Below, one piece after another: positions 1 to 9,237 of a stretch of 64,000 nt of DNA (within the stretch, counting starts at the first letter, position 1; every line of letters begins with the position of its first letter). Position numbers and translations under genes: made by a program. The notes below the pieces were generated by a model. The model searched no databases. It saw only the letters and a list, made by a program, of their open reading frames with translations, and was not told the DNA's origin. Source of the stretch: an uncultured Lachnospiraceae bacterium (GTDB lineage: Bacteria > Bacillota > Clostridia > Lachnospirales > Lachnospiraceae); the NCBI GenBank assembly GCA_946182825.1, contig CAMGZH010000014.1, positions 1 to 64,000 on the forward strand, read 5' to 3'.

Positions 1-4
1 TGAT

Positions 5-52
5 ATAAAAAGGGAGCTGGAAAAAATGATTATCTCATTTTTTCACAGCCCC
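5..52 (-). terminator. Intrinsic terminator downstream of metK
   Basis: Read on the minus strand, the region just past the metK stop forms a long hairpin. The inner stem is a perfect 10-bp pair (GAAAAAATGA with TCATTTTTTC), extended by a GGGGCTG/CAGCTCCC-like lower stem, and is followed by TTTTTATAT. This is the expected layout for the end of the metK transcript. Confidence 0.75.
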
Positions 53-102
53 TCTCTGTCTCTTTCAACTCAGTCTAAGTTCTGCTTCGGCTGATCCTGT
101 CA

Positions 103-1284
103 TTAGAGATACTTCTTCAAAACGTCTACCTTATCCAGCGCTTCCCATGGAAGGTTCAAGTCGTTACGACCAAAATGTCCGTAAGCTGCTGTCTCACGGT
201 AGATCGGACGGCGAAGATCTAACATTGCAATAATACCTGCCGGACGAAGATCAAAGTTCTCACGAATGATCTCTACCAGCTTCTCAGAATCAAGCTTTCC
301 TGTACCGAACGTCTCAATATTGATGGATGTCGGCTCAGCTACTCCGATTGCATAGGAAAGCTGAATCTCAGCCTTCTCTGCCAGTCCTGCTGCAACAATG
401 TTCTTGGCTACATAACGCGCTGCATAAGCTGCGGAACGATCCACCTTTGTGCAGTCCTTACCGGAAAAAGCTCCGCCGCCGTGACGTGCCATTCCGCCGT
501 AGGTATCCACAATGATCTTACGTCCGGTAAGACCGGCATCCCCCTGTGGTCCGCCGATAACAAATCGACCGGTAGGATTGATGTAGAACTTTGTCTTATC
601 ATCAATAAGTTCCTTTGGAAGAATCTCATCAAAGACATACTTCTTGATATCCTTATGGATCTGCTCCTGTGTCACAGCCTCATCGTGCTGTGTGGAAAGT
701 ACAACAGCCTCAAGACGCTTTGGCTTGTGATCCTCATCGTACTCGACAGAAACCTGTGTCTTACCATCCGGACGAAGGTAGGAAAGTGTTCCGTCCTTAC
801 GTACATCGGTCAGTCTCTTGGCCAGCTTATGCGCCAGTGAGATCGGATACGGCATATAGTCATCGGTCTCATTGGTTGCATAACCAAACATCATACCCTG
901 ATCTCCGGCACCGGTATCAAGGTCATCCTTCAGCTCACCCTCTCTGGCCTCAAGTGCTTTGTCAACGCCCATTGCGATATCAGCAGACTGCTGGTCAAGA
1001 GCTACCATAACGGCACAGGTATTACCATCAAAGCCGATCTTCGCATCGTTGTAACCGATCTCGTTCACTGTCTTACGAACAATGGATGGAATATCCAGCA
1101 CTGCCTTTGTAGTGATCTCACCTGTTACCAGGATATAACCGGTACATGCAACGGTCTCGCAGGCAACACGGCTCATTGGATCCTGCTCCATGCAGGCATC
1201 CAGGATCGCGTCAGACACAGCATCACAGACCTTGTCCGGATGTCCCTCTGTAACAGACTCTGATGTAAATAATAACTTTTCCAT
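103..1284 (-). CDS. metK: S-adenosylmethionine synthetase MetK
   Basis: Makes S-adenosylmethionine from methionine and ATP in the cytoplasm. The 393-residue product has the family motifs GHPDKVCD near residue 12, the GAGDQG hexapeptide in the middle and the glycine-rich GGGAFSGKD loop, all intact, and the normal length of the family. The ORF track extends to 1395, but the start is placed at the ATG of [10 protein letters not shown]: the extra 37 codons run back through the riboswitch terminator and have no family match. Transcription is controlled by an upstream SAM-I riboswitch, so the enzyme is repressed by its own product. It is monocistronic, with a terminator right after the stop and a divergent HD-GYP gene upstream. 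Confidence 0.97.
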   Translation of the reverse strand: MEKLLFTSESVTEGHPDKVCDAVSDAILDACMEQDPMSRVACETVACTGYILVTGEITTKAVLDIPSIVRKTVNEIGYNDAKIGFDGNTCAVMVALDQQSADIAMGVDKALEAREGELKDDLDTGAGDQGMMFGYATNETDDYMPYPISLAHKLAKRLTDVRKDGTLSYLRPDGKTQVSVEYDEDHKPKRLEAVVLSTQHDEAVTQEQIHKDIKKYVFDEILPKELIDDKTKFYINPTGRFVIGGPQGDAGLTGRKIIVDTYGGMARHGGGAFSGKDCTKVDRSAAYAARYVAKNIVAAGLAEKAEIQLSYAIGVAEPTSINIETFGTGKLDSEKLVEIIRENFDLRPAGIIAMLDLRRPIYRETAAYGHFGRNDLNLPWEALDKVDVLKKYL

Positions 1285-1350
1285 AGTGTCTCCTTCTCCC
1301 TTACGGGTATCCATAATCGTGCCTCTTGAATTGTCGCTAAGGACTCGATC

Positions 1351-1381
1351 AAATAAAAAAATCCGCAAAAAGCGGATTTGA
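1351..1381 (-). terminator. Riboswitch-controlled terminator in the metK leader
   Basis: On the minus strand the leader contains AAATCCGC-TTTTT-GCGGATTT followed by TTTTATTT, a compact hairpin with a U-tract, between the riboswitch aptamer and the metK start. It is the expression platform: SAM binding upstream should favour this terminator. Confidence 0.85.
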
Positions 1382-1400
1382 AAATTAATCATCAAATCCC

Positions 1401-1500
1401 CTTATTGTTCGATTGCTCGCTCAGGTTGGCACCGTCCTGCCTGTGCAGGGGTTGCCGTGGTTTCACAGATCCTTTGTATCTCCGCCACTCTGAATAAGAG
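1401..1500 (-). promoter_or_regulatory. SAM-I (S-box) riboswitch aptamer
   Basis: The minus strand reads CTCTTATTCAGAGTGGCGGA, then GTGAAACCACGGCAACC, then GGTGCCAACCTGAGCGAGCA and closes with AATAAG, which pairs with the 5' CTCTTATT to make P1. These are the conserved S-box core elements in the right order and spacing. Its place directly before metK, with a terminator in between, fits SAM-dependent transcription termination. The type is very well established; no search was needed to recognise the core. Confidence 0.95.
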
Positions 1501-1546
1501 AACATTGCGTGATATTCAATTCAAGCATGCATACTGCATCTTAGTT

Positions 1547-1575
1547 ATAATATAACGTCACAATATTTCTGTCTA
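1547..1575 (-). promoter_or_regulatory. Sigma-A-type promoter of metK
   Basis: On the minus strand TAGACA and TATTAT are separated by exactly 17 bp, about 47 bp before the first base of the aptamer. It is the only good -35/-10 pair seen in this spacer on that strand. Confidence 0.5.
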
Positions 1576-1604
1576 GAGGAAATTTGTATTTTCTATGGAT
1601 TTCA

Positions 1605-1633
1605 TTGCGTACGCCATAAAAATATTTTATACT
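1605..1633 (+). promoter_or_regulatory. Sigma-A-type promoter of the HD-GYP gene
   Basis: TTGCGT and TATACT are separated by 17 bp, with the gene's ATG about 60 bp downstream. It is divergent to the metK promoter. Confidence 0.5.
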
Positions 1634-1691
1634 AAAAACGTACTATTCTGTGCATTTTTGCACAGTTTCTATGAGTTAGGGGAGCAAGAAT

Positions 1692-2924
1692 ATGCAAAAA
1701 ATTCCTTCAAGAAATCTTACCGCAGGCATGGTCCTTGCCGACGACATCACAACCAAGCATGGTCAGGTCGTGGCTAAGAAAGGGACCATATTGACCGATC
1801 CGCTGATTGCCAGATTATCTTTTTACCGGATTGACTTTGCTTTTATTGACGGCAACGGTGAACCGGAAGAGTTACGACCTCTGGTGGCACCTATACCTAC
1901 GGATCTTCATACGGAGTCTGTTACTCCTCTTCCGGACGAACCTTTCATCGAAGCGAAGAGTGTCTCCACTCCCACCCCCAAGCCGGAGGTGAAGCTTACA
2001 CCCAACGATCGTCCAAGACAGTTTGTCACCGACAACAAAACGATCCCTTATTCGCAGAAGATTCGTTCCACCCCGGAATATCAGAAATTCCAGCTGGATT
2101 ATTCACGCAACATCACTCTGATGCGAAGCGTCTTTGAATCGATCGTGAAGAAGGGAGAGACCACCATTGACTTTACCCACATCCTAAGTGAGGTACAGTC
2201 TTTGTTCGCCTCCAAAACGACCTTGGATCTTTTCGAGATCCTTCACACCATGACAGCTCTTGATGATGCCGTATATGTACATTCCCTGAATGTGGCACTG
2301 ATTGCCCGGGGACTTGGCAAATGGATGAAGCTGGACAAGAACAAGCTGGATATTCTGACCCTTGCCGGTTACTTCCATGACATCGGTAAGATCGTTATTC
2401 CACCAGATGTTTTGAACAAGACCGGTAAGCTTACCGATGAGGAATTCCAGTTGATCCGCCAGCATCCTTTAGAAGGTCGTAAGCTTTTGAAATCTATCGA
2501 AGGAATTGACGGACGTATTCTCTCCGCCACGCTTCAGCACCATGAGCGCTTTGACGGTTCCGGCTATCCACGAGGACTTGCCGGTGACGAGATCGACACG
2601 ACAGCAGCTATCGTCGCCGTTGCCGATGTATATGACGCCATGACCGCCACTCGCGCCTACCGTGCACCAAAGTGTGCGTTCCAGGTGATTTCCGATTTTG
2701 AAGACGACGGTCTTCAGAAATACGACCCGAAGGTCATCATGACCTTCATCAAACGCATGGCCGCCGCTTATCAGAATGCCCGTGTCATCCTTAACGACGG
2801 CAGCCGCTGCAAGGTCATTTATCTTAACCCACAGCGCATGAGCAAGCCCATGGTGGAATTTGATGATGGTAAGATCCTGGATCTGTCCACCACCAATGAT
2901 ATTTCTATTACTTCTATCATCTAA
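1692..2924 (+). CDS. HD-GYP domain protein, probable cyclic-di-GMP phosphodiesterase
   Basis: A 410-residue soluble protein. Residues 1-60 resemble the short N-terminal domain often found before HD-GYP; 70-130 are a proline-rich, low-complexity linker; the HD-GYP domain fills about 190-360. Metal and signature residues are intact: H197, the HD pair in FHDIGK (229-230), HHERFDGSGYP (283-293) and the DVYDAM segment. Family members cleave cyclic-di-GMP, so this protein may link second-messenger levels to motility; the signal it reads is unknown. The start follows AGGGGAGCAAGAAT, a good binding site; the alternative 60-codon ORF at 1595 is in another frame. It is transcribed alone from its own promoter, divergent from metK and convergent with murA. 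Confidence 0.85.
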   Translation: MQKIPSRNLTAGMVLADDITTKHGQVVAKKGTILTDPLIARLSFYRIDFAFIDGNGEPEELRPLVAPIPTDLHTESVTPLPDEPFIEAKSVSTPTPKPEVKLTPNDRPRQFVTDNKTIPYSQKIRSTPEYQKFQLDYSRNITLMRSVFESIVKKGETTIDFTHILSEVQSLFASKTTLDLFEILHTMTALDDAVYVHSLNVALIARGLGKWMKLDKNKLDILTLAGYFHDIGKIVIPPDVLNKTGKLTDEEFQLIRQHPLEGRKLLKSIEGIDGRILSATLQHHERFDGSGYPRGLAGDEIDTTAAIVAVADVYDAMTATRAYRAPKCAFQVISDFEDDGLQKYDPKVIMTFIKRMAAAYQNARVILNDGSRCKVIYLNPQRMSKPMVEFDDGKILDLSTTNDISITSII

Positions 2925-2936
2925 TACAAATGCAAG

Positions 2937-2985
2937 AAAAACGGGGTCTGTCGCACTAGAATCCAGTGCGACAGACCCCGTTTGA
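2937..2985. terminator. Shared terminator between convergent HD-GYP gene and murA
   Basis: A perfect 17-bp stem (ACGGGGTCTGTCGCACT and its complement) with a 7-base loop. The minus-strand side runs into TTTTTCTT, so it is best as the murA terminator; the plus side has only TTTGAACTT and would work more weakly. Confidence 0.85.
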
Positions 2986-2992
2986 ACTTCTA

Positions 2993-4288
2993 TTATGACA
3001 CCTTCAGAATAAACTTCTGAAGATCATGATCACTGTCTACCTTCTCAATAGCAGCTCCGATTCCACGAAGCTTCTCTTCAAAGTCTTCATATCCTCTCTG
3101 AATGAAATGGATATCATCCACAGTTGTTACGCCATCTGCTGCAAGTCCGGCAATCACCAGTGCAGCTCCTGCACGAAGATCCGGAGCAGATACCCTTGCT
3201 CCTGTAAAATGCTCTACGCCGGTAATGATCGCAATGTTGCTCTCCACCTTCATATTCGCACCCATGCGGGCAAGCTCATCCACATACTTAAAACGATTCT
3301 CAAAGATGGACTCGGTCACTGTTGAAGTTCCGGAAGCAAGTGCTAACACAACCGCCATCTGAGGCTGCATATCCGTCGGGAAGCCCGGGTACGGAAGGGT
3401 TGTGACCTGTGTCGGTGAAAGCTCGATATCCTTGGCACAGACACGAACCGCATCATCATACTCGATGATCTCACAGCCAGCCTCAAGAAGCTTTGCTGTG
3501 GTAGCCTCAAGATGCTTCGGGATCACATTCTTCACCAGAACATCACCATGTGTCGCAGCTGCAGCACACATAAAGGTACCTGCCTCGATCTGATCCGGAA
3601 TAACAGAGTACACGGTTCCATGAAGCTTCTCCACACCCTGAACGCGGATCACATCGGTTCCTGCACCACGGATGTTTGCACCCATGCTGTTCAGGAAGTT
3701 CGCCACATCAACCACATGAGGCTCCTTCGCCGCATTCTCGATGGTGGTCTTACCCTCAGCCAAAGCTGCAGCCATCAAAATGTTAATGGTCGCACCCACA
3801 GAGACCTTATCCAGATAGATATGGGTTCCCACCAGACTCTGAGCCTGGGCAGAAATCAGACCATATCCAATATCCACGCTGGCTCCCAATGCCTTGAAGC
3901 CCTTGATATGAAGGTCGATCGGACGACTTCCGATGGCACATCCACCCGGAAGGGCAACCTCTGCCTTCTTATACTTACCGAGAAGCGCACCTAGCAGATA
4001 GTAGGAAGCACGGATCTTCTTAATGTACTCATAATCAACCGAAAGAGCTGAAATAGATGAGCCATTGATCTTAACGGTATGCTTGTCCAGATACTCAACC
4101 TTGCCGCCGATCTCCTCGATTGCAGTGAGCATAACCTTGACATCCCGAACATCCGGAAGATTCTCAATGGTTACGGTATCGTCTGTCATGATTGCTGCTG
4201 CCAAAAGAGCAAGAGCCGCATTCTTCGCCCCGGAAATATTAACGGTTCCGGTTAACGGTGTGCCGCCCTTCATTACATATTGTTCCAT
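2993..4288 (-). CDS. murA: UDP-N-acetylglucosamine 1-carboxyvinyltransferase MurA
   Basis: First committed step of peptidoglycan precursor synthesis: transfers enolpyruvate from PEP to UDP-GlcNAc. The 431-residue protein has the AKNA motif near residue 21 and the active-site loop PGGCAIGSRPIDLH with Cys117, the residue attacked by fosfomycin, so the enzyme should be fosfomycin-sensitive. Length and the inverted alpha/beta repeat pattern match the family. The ORF track starts five codons earlier at a TTG; the ATG of MEQYVM is chosen because GAGGG lies 8-9 bases before it. It appears monocistronic. Clostridia often carry two murA copies; the sequence alone does not tell which one this is. Confidence 0.95.
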   Translation of the reverse strand: MEQYVMKGGTPLTGTVNISGAKNAALALLAAAIMTDDTVTIENLPDVRDVKVMLTAIEEIGGKVEYLDKHTVKINGSSISALSVDYEYIKKIRASYYLLGALLGKYKKAEVALPGGCAIGSRPIDLHIKGFKALGASVDIGYGLISAQAQSLVGTHIYLDKVSVGATINILMAAALAEGKTTIENAAKEPHVVDVANFLNSMGANIRGAGTDVIRVQGVEKLHGTVYSVIPDQIEAGTFMCAAAATHGDVLVKNVIPKHLEATTAKLLEAGCEIIEYDDAVRVCAKDIELSPTQVTTLPYPGFPTDMQPQMAVVLALASGTSTVTESIFENRFKYVDELARMGANMKVESNIAIITGVEHFTGARVSAPDLRAGAALVIAGLAADGVTTVDDIHFIQRGYEDFEEKLRGIGAAIEKVDSDHDLQKFILKVS

Positions 4289-4462
4289 TATTCTATCCCT
4301 CAATCATATTCTGAAACAGCCGAAGGTACATCGGCTGTCTGCTTATCATTCTTATTATTTATCAGGTTATTTCAATTTGAACAAAAATATCCTTATATAA
4401 TTCTATATAGGTTTTTCGTTTTGTCAACCCAAAATACCACCAAATTGTTGATATGCGGCAGT

Positions 4463-6220
4463 TTACGACTGGGATGAGACGAACTGACTGCGGTAAAGTT
4501 TCGCATAATATCCGTCTTTTTTCAAAAGCTGCTGATGGGTCCCCTGTTCCAACACCCGACCATTCTCCATATACAGGATCAGATCTGCGTCCCGGATGGT
4601 CTGAAGTCTGTGGGCAACAATAAAGGTGGTCCTTCCTTCCATCATCTTATGAAAAGCGTCCTGAATCCGGATCTCCGTTCTCGTATCAATGGAAGAGGTC
4701 GCCTCATCCAGGATCAGCATATCCGGCAGAGCCAGCATCAGCCTTGCAATACAAAGCAGCTGCTTTTGTCCCTGGGACAGGCTTCCGCCCTCCGGTGCAA
4801 GGAAGGTATCATATCCCTTCGGCAGCCTCCGGATAAAACTGTGGGCGTGGGCCGCCTTTGCCGCCGCGATCATTTCCTCCTCTGTCGCATCCGGTTTGCC
4901 AAGAAGAAGATTTTCCCGGATCGTTCCGCTAAACAGGAACGTCTCCTGTAGCACCATACCGTAATGACTACGAAGGGAAGCACGGTCTAAGGTGCGAATA
5001 TCGGTGTTGTCCACTGTAACCGCACCCTTTTGCACATCATAAAACCGCATGAGAAGATTGATGATAGTGCTCTTTCCCGCTCCCGTAGGACCAACGATTG
5101 CAACGGTCTCGCCCGGTTCCGCTGTAAAAGACAGACCACGGATCAGCTCCACATTGGGATCATAGGAAAAATCCACCTGCTTCATTTCTACTCTGCCCCG
5201 GATGGACTCCGGCAGCATCTCGCTTCCATTCTCCACCGGCTTAGCGTCGATAATGGCAAACAACCGCTCCGCGCAGGCCATGGCATTCTGCATTTCCGTC
5301 ACCACACCTGTAATCTCGTTAAAGGGTCTGGCATACTCTCTGGCATAGCCCAAAAAGCTGGACAGCTCTCCCACTGTGATCCTTCCTGCAATGGCTACCA
5401 GCGAACCCGCCACGCCAACTGCCGCATAGATCAGCGCATTAACAAAACGCGTGGAGGGATTGGTCAGGGAGGAATAGAACGTGGCCTTCATTGCCGACTC
5501 CGTCAATGCCTGATTTTTTTCGAGGAATTCTTCCTTTGTCTTCTCCCGGTGTCCCAGTTGGTTCACAAGATCCGACAGGGTGATCCTCTCCTGCAGAAAC
5601 TCCGTCAGCTCTCCCCTGTCCTTGGACTGAGCGGAAAACATCCGATAGCTTCGCCCCGCAATAAACTTTGCAATCTTCAGAGAAAGAGGCGTTAGCACAA
5701 TAACCACAAGGGCAATGCCCACCCGGATCCGAAGCATGAAACCGATGGTTCCGACGATGGTCATAATTCCCGTGAACAACTGGGTAAAGCCTAACAGAAG
5801 TCCATCGGAAAAACTGTCTGCATCGGTAACGATCCGGCTGACAATATCGCCGTGGCTCTCCCGGTCCATCACAGCCACCGGCTGAACCAGAAGCTTTTCA
5901 AAAGCCTGCTGCCGCAGATTTCTCGTTACAGAATAGGTGATGAAATTGTTGATCCTGTTCATAACAAGCTGGAAGAAAAAAGTTCCTGCCGCTACCACGG
6001 CGATCTGTTTTAACACAAGGATCAGTCCCGGGAAATCCACCTTTCCTTTCCCCACCATGTGATCAATGGCTCTACCGGAAAGGATCGGAATCAAAAGGGT
6101 GGTCACCACTGTTCCCAAGGCACAAAAAAGAGACAGTAACATGTAGAAACTGTAAGGCCTCAACAGAGCTGCCACTTTTCGTGTGGTCTCTTTTTTCTTA
6201 TCTGACGTTTTATGACGCAT
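4463..6220 (-). CDS. ABC exporter half-transporter with the complete catalytic site (heterodimer subunit B)
   Basis: A 585-residue fusion of a six-helix membrane domain (about 20-320) and an ATPase domain (350-580), typical of multidrug or lipid exporters. Walker A GPTGAGKST, Walker B LILDEATSS with the catalytic glutamate, and the switch histidine in AHRLQT are intact; the signature reads LSQGQ instead of LSGGQ. The start ATG overlaps the end of the upstream partner gene by 11 bp; the longer ORF in the track only runs back inside that gene. The pair resembles BmrCD, LmrCD and TM287/288, where this kind of subunit supplies the working Walker A/B half of the ATP site. Substrate unknown. Confidence 0.88.
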   Translation of the reverse strand: MRHKTSDKKKETTRKVAALLRPYSFYMLLSLFCALGTVVTTLLIPILSGRAIDHMVGKGKVDFPGLILVLKQIAVVAAGTFFFQLVMNRINNFITYSVTRNLRQQAFEKLLVQPVAVMDRESHGDIVSRIVTDADSFSDGLLLGFTQLFTGIMTIVGTIGFMLRIRVGIALVVIVLTPLSLKIAKFIAGRSYRMFSAQSKDRGELTEFLQERITLSDLVNQLGHREKTKEEFLEKNQALTESAMKATFYSSLTNPSTRFVNALIYAAVGVAGSLVAIAGRITVGELSSFLGYAREYARPFNEITGVVTEMQNAMACAERLFAIIDAKPVENGSEMLPESIRGRVEMKQVDFSYDPNVELIRGLSFTAEPGETVAIVGPTGAGKSTIINLLMRFYDVQKGAVTVDNTDIRTLDRASLRSHYGMVLQETFLFSGTIRENLLLGKPDATEEEMIAAAKAAHAHSFIRRLPKGYDTFLAPEGGSLSQGQKQLLCIARLMLALPDMLILDEATSSIDTRTEIRIQDAFHKMMEGRTTFIVAHRLQTIRDADLILYMENGRVLEQGTHQQLLKKDGYYAKLYRSQFVSSQS

Positions 6221-7943
6221 CCACGGCCTCCTTTCCAAACTGTGTGCTGTAGATCTCACGATAAATATCACAGGTTTCCAACAGCTCCCGGCTGCTTCCG
6301 AAGCCTGCCATGGTTCCATCCTCAAGGACAAGGATCCGATCCGCCTCCATAACGGAGGAAGCCCGCTGGGAGATCAGCACAATCGTCGGCTTCCACGGAA
6401 GATTCGTAAGGGTCTGCCGCAGTTTTTTCTCTGTCAGCATATCCAGCGCCGACGCACTGTCATCCAGGATCAGAAGCCGCGGCTTTTTGATCAGCGCCCT
6501 TGCAATGGTCAGTCGCTGTTTCTGACCGCCGGAATAATTGGATGCGTTCTTTAATACGACCTCATCCAGCTGATGCTCTTTTTTCTCAACGATCTCCCTT
6601 GCCTGCGCCCATTCCAGCGCCTGCCACATCTCTTCTTCTGTTGCCGAAGGATTGGCGCTCAACAGATTATAGCGGATCGTTCCCGCCAGAAGATTGGCTT
6701 TCTGAGGCACATGCCCCACAAGCTCCACCATCTCCTCATCGGTATAGCTTTCCACATCTCTTCCCCAGAGCAGAAGTTCTCCCCCTGTCCTGTCATAGGC
6801 GTGACGTAACAACCGGACCAGAGAACTTTTACCACTTCCGGTTCCACCGATAATGCCAAGCATCTGACCTTCCTCCAGCGTAAAGCTGATATCCGTAAGA
6901 GCCGTATCTCTTCCATCCCTGTAGGAAAAGGAAAGTCCCTTTGCAAGGATCGCCACCCCTGCGTCGCCCTTGCGACCGGCTTCTCTGTAGCTGCGTTCAT
7001 CCCCTGAAATCTTCAGGATATCCTCAAGCCGCCCTGCCGATGCCATGGCTCTTGTCAAAAGAAGGATCAGATTTGCCAGTTTGATCAGTTCCACTAGGAT
7101 CTGGGACATATAGTTTACAAGCGCCACTGCTTCTCCCTGACTCAGGCTTCCGGTATTCACCGCATCTCCCGAGATCCACAGTACACCAGCGATTCCCAGA
7201 TTGATCAGCGCGTAGGTCACCGGATTGAGAAGCGCCTGGATCTTACCTGCACCAAGCTGACGCTCCATCAGCTCATTGGTATCCTCGGCAAAACCTTCTT
7301 TCTGACGCTCTTCCACCCGGAAGGCACGGATCACTCTTACACCCTCAAGGTTTTCCGACACCCGCAGCAGCACCTTCTCCAGCTGGGTCTGAATCTGCCG
7401 AAACCTGGGGAGCGTCACCTTCATGACCAGGTATACCACCAGGCCCAGGAGTGGGATCACCACGCAAAAGACCAGTGCTGCTGAGAAGTCCACCAAAGCC
7501 GCCATAAGCATTGCTCCGAAGACGATAAAGGGTGAACGAAGGAAAAGGCGAAGGAACATATTCATGCCGTTCTGCACCTGATTCACATCATTGGTGATCC
7601 TTGTTACCAGCGTAGCGGTTCCCTGCTCCTCCAGTCTTCCCCGTGAAAACGTTCCGATATGGAAAAACACATCTTCCCGGATCTTTCCGGCGGCATAGAT
7701 CGCAGCCTTCGCTGAAAAATACTGCGCTGTGATCGCCACCACCAGGCCCACCACCGCCAAAAGGATCAGGATGCCGCACATCCCGGCGATATAAGGACGA
7801 TTCTGCTGCGCAATTCCCACATCAATAATCTTGGCCATTACAAGGGGCACAAACAATTCAAAGATCGCCTCCAGCATTTTAAAAAGAGGTGCCAGTATTG
7901 CTTCTTTTTTATAATCCCCCAGATATTTTGCTGCAAACTTCAT
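6210..7943 (-). CDS. ABC exporter half-transporter with a degenerate catalytic site (heterodimer subunit A)
   Basis: A 577-residue membrane-plus-ATPase protein, first gene of an overlapping pair. Walker A GGTGSGKSS and signature YSGGQKQR are canonical, but the catalytic glutamate is Asp (LLILDDSAS) and the switch histidine is Gln (ISQRAS). Its own composite half-site is therefore expected to hydrolyse ATP poorly, while its good signature completes the active site of the downstream subunit. This division of labour is known for heterodimeric exporters. Drug export is the usual label, but nothing here fixes the substrate. A weak AGAGAAA binding site precedes the ATG. Confidence 0.88.
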   Translation of the reverse strand: MKFAAKYLGDYKKEAILAPLFKMLEAIFELFVPLVMAKIIDVGIAQQNRPYIAGMCGILILLAVVGLVVAITAQYFSAKAAIYAAGKIREDVFFHIGTFSRGRLEEQGTATLVTRITNDVNQVQNGMNMFLRLFLRSPFIVFGAMLMAALVDFSAALVFCVVIPLLGLVVYLVMKVTLPRFRQIQTQLEKVLLRVSENLEGVRVIRAFRVEERQKEGFAEDTNELMERQLGAGKIQALLNPVTYALINLGIAGVLWISGDAVNTGSLSQGEAVALVNYMSQILVELIKLANLILLLTRAMASAGRLEDILKISGDERSYREAGRKGDAGVAILAKGLSFSYRDGRDTALTDISFTLEEGQMLGIIGGTGSGKSSLVRLLRHAYDRTGGELLLWGRDVESYTDEEMVELVGHVPQKANLLAGTIRYNLLSANPSATEEEMWQALEWAQAREIVEKKEHQLDEVVLKNASNYSGGQKQRLTIARALIKKPRLLILDDSASALDMLTEKKLRQTLTNLPWKPTIVLISQRASSVMEADRILVLEDGTMAGFGSSRELLETCDIYREIYSTQFGKEAVDAS

Positions 7944-7987
7944 AATCAGTTTCTCTTTCTATGATTCTATTCTTTTGCTAAGACAGC

Positions 7988-8020
7988 AAAAAGGCCGGCA
8001 GATGCTTCTACCGACCCCTT
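7988..8020 (-). terminator. Terminator after the foldase lipoprotein gene
   Basis: On the minus strand GGTCGGTAGA-AGCA-TCTGCCGGCC (with G-U pairs) is followed by TTTTT. It separates the lipoprotein gene from the ABC exporter genes. Confidence 0.75.
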
Positions 8021-8033
8021 AAAAACAAATGTA

Positions 8034-9080
8034 TTATTTATTGTCGTTTTTTGCGCTTTCCTTTGCTGCAAAACGGTCTTCAAAGTTTACCTGCTTCCAG
8101 AGCTTCTTATCAACCTTCCAGGAGAATCCCTTCTTCCAACCGTCGACAACCTTCGTATAGGCCTCTTCCTGTTTCTGTTCCTTCAGCTCCTTTTCCTTAT
8201 CTTTGGTAGCCTTTTTATCATAAACAGCGTCCATTCGAACAACGTAGTATCCGTCATCCTTGACCTCGATGACCTTGGAGATCTGTCCATCGGAAAGGTC
8301 CTGCGCCGCCTTTACAACGTCTGCCGGAAGTGTCTGTGACTCAGAGGCATCTGCAGAAGAAGTAAAGCTTGCTGTCTGCACCTCACCCTTCTCCTCTTTT
8401 ACCGCCTTCTTGAAGTCGGAAGCAGCAGCCACATTCTCAGCTGACTTCTTCAGCGCCTTCTTCTCATTGTCAGTCAAAGCAGTCTGCTGACCTGTGGAAG
8501 TATCTGACTTCGCTGCCGTTGAGAACTTCACGTAGGATACTGTGGACTGTGCAGACTCTTCCTCTGTCACTTCCACCTTAGCGGCACTCTTGATCTTATT
8601 CTTGACCCGCGTCATATAGGTCTCGTACTCCAGCATGGTCTTCAGATACTCTTCCGTAGCACCCATCTGCCGGATGGCCTGCTTATTGTTATCAGAGAGG
8701 AACTTCTTCGCAGCCTTCTCGATCTTCTTCCAATCGGCGTCAGAAAGCTCCACCTTATATTCACCGGCATGCTTCTTGCAAAGATACTGCTCTTCCATGG
8801 ATTCCAGCACCTGTTCCTTGGTCTTGTCCTCATAGGTCTTGCCACTGCTGTCCTTCTGCGTCCAGTAGTCACTGCTGGTTCCGTAGTAGCTTGCAAGCAT
8901 CAGGTCATACATCGCCTGATTATAGTGTGCCACAAAATTACCATATCCGTAAGAAATGGAATCCTTACCATTATCGATACTGATCAGCTGATCCGTTGCC
9001 TTTGCAGAACAACCTGAAAGTAAAAGAGACCCTGTCAGACATAAGGACAGGCCCATTGCTGCAGCCTTCATTTTCTTCAT
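8034..9080 (-). CDS. Extracytoplasmic foldase-like lipoprotein (PrsA/SurA-related)
   Basis: A 348-residue lysine- and alanine-rich protein with a lipoprotein signal (hydrophobic run then LLSGC, cysteine near residue 24). The helical N-terminal part resembles SurA/PrsA chaperone segments. Residues about 175-290 look like a parvulin-type prolyl isomerase domain, with the typical ending of LSDGQISKVIEVKDDGYYVVRM. It probably helps exported proteins fold on the outer face of the membrane. The sequence diverges from PrsA and isomerase activity is not assured. It has its own promoter and terminator, so it is not co-transcribed with the flagellar genes upstream. Confidence 0.72.
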   Translation of the reverse strand: MKKMKAAAMGLSLCLTGSLLLSGCSAKATDQLISIDNGKDSISYGYGNFVAHYNQAMYDLMLASYYGTSSDYWTQKDSSGKTYEDKTKEQVLESMEEQYLCKKHAGEYKVELSDADWKKIEKAAKKFLSDNNKQAIRQMGATEEYLKTMLEYETYMTRVKNKIKSAAKVEVTEEESAQSTVSYVKFSTAAKSDTSTGQQTALTDNEKKALKKSAENVAAASDFKKAVKEEKGEVQTASFTSSADASESQTLPADVVKAAQDLSDGQISKVIEVKDDGYYVVRMDAVYDKKATKDKEKELKEQKQEEAYTKVVDGWKKGFSWKVDKKLWKQVNFEDRFAAKESAKNDNK

Positions 9081-9150
9081 TGCGTATTGCCTCCTGTATG
9101 TTAATTTATTTACGAAACGGCACCCCGTGCCAAATACGCACTACTCTGCC

Positions 9151-9179
9151 ATTATATCCATTTTAAAAAATATGGGCAA
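9151..9179 (-). promoter_or_regulatory. Sigma-A-type promoter of the foldase gene
   Basis: TTGCCC and a perfect TATAAT are 17 bp apart on the minus strand, about 70 bp before the ATG. A small hairpin GGCAC-GGG-GTGCC lies in the leader. Confidence 0.6.
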
Positions 9180-9202
9180 GCCTATATCCACGATTATGCG
9201 CA

Positions 9203-9230
9203 TAAAAAAGCGGCTCCCGGGAGCCGCCTT
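9203..9230 (-). terminator. Terminator of the flagellar rod gene cluster
   Basis: Minus strand GCGGCTCCCGGGAGCCGC is a tight palindromic stem followed by TTTTTTATG, directly after the stop of the rod-binding protein gene. Confidence 0.75.
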
Positions 9231-9237
9231 TCCTTAT

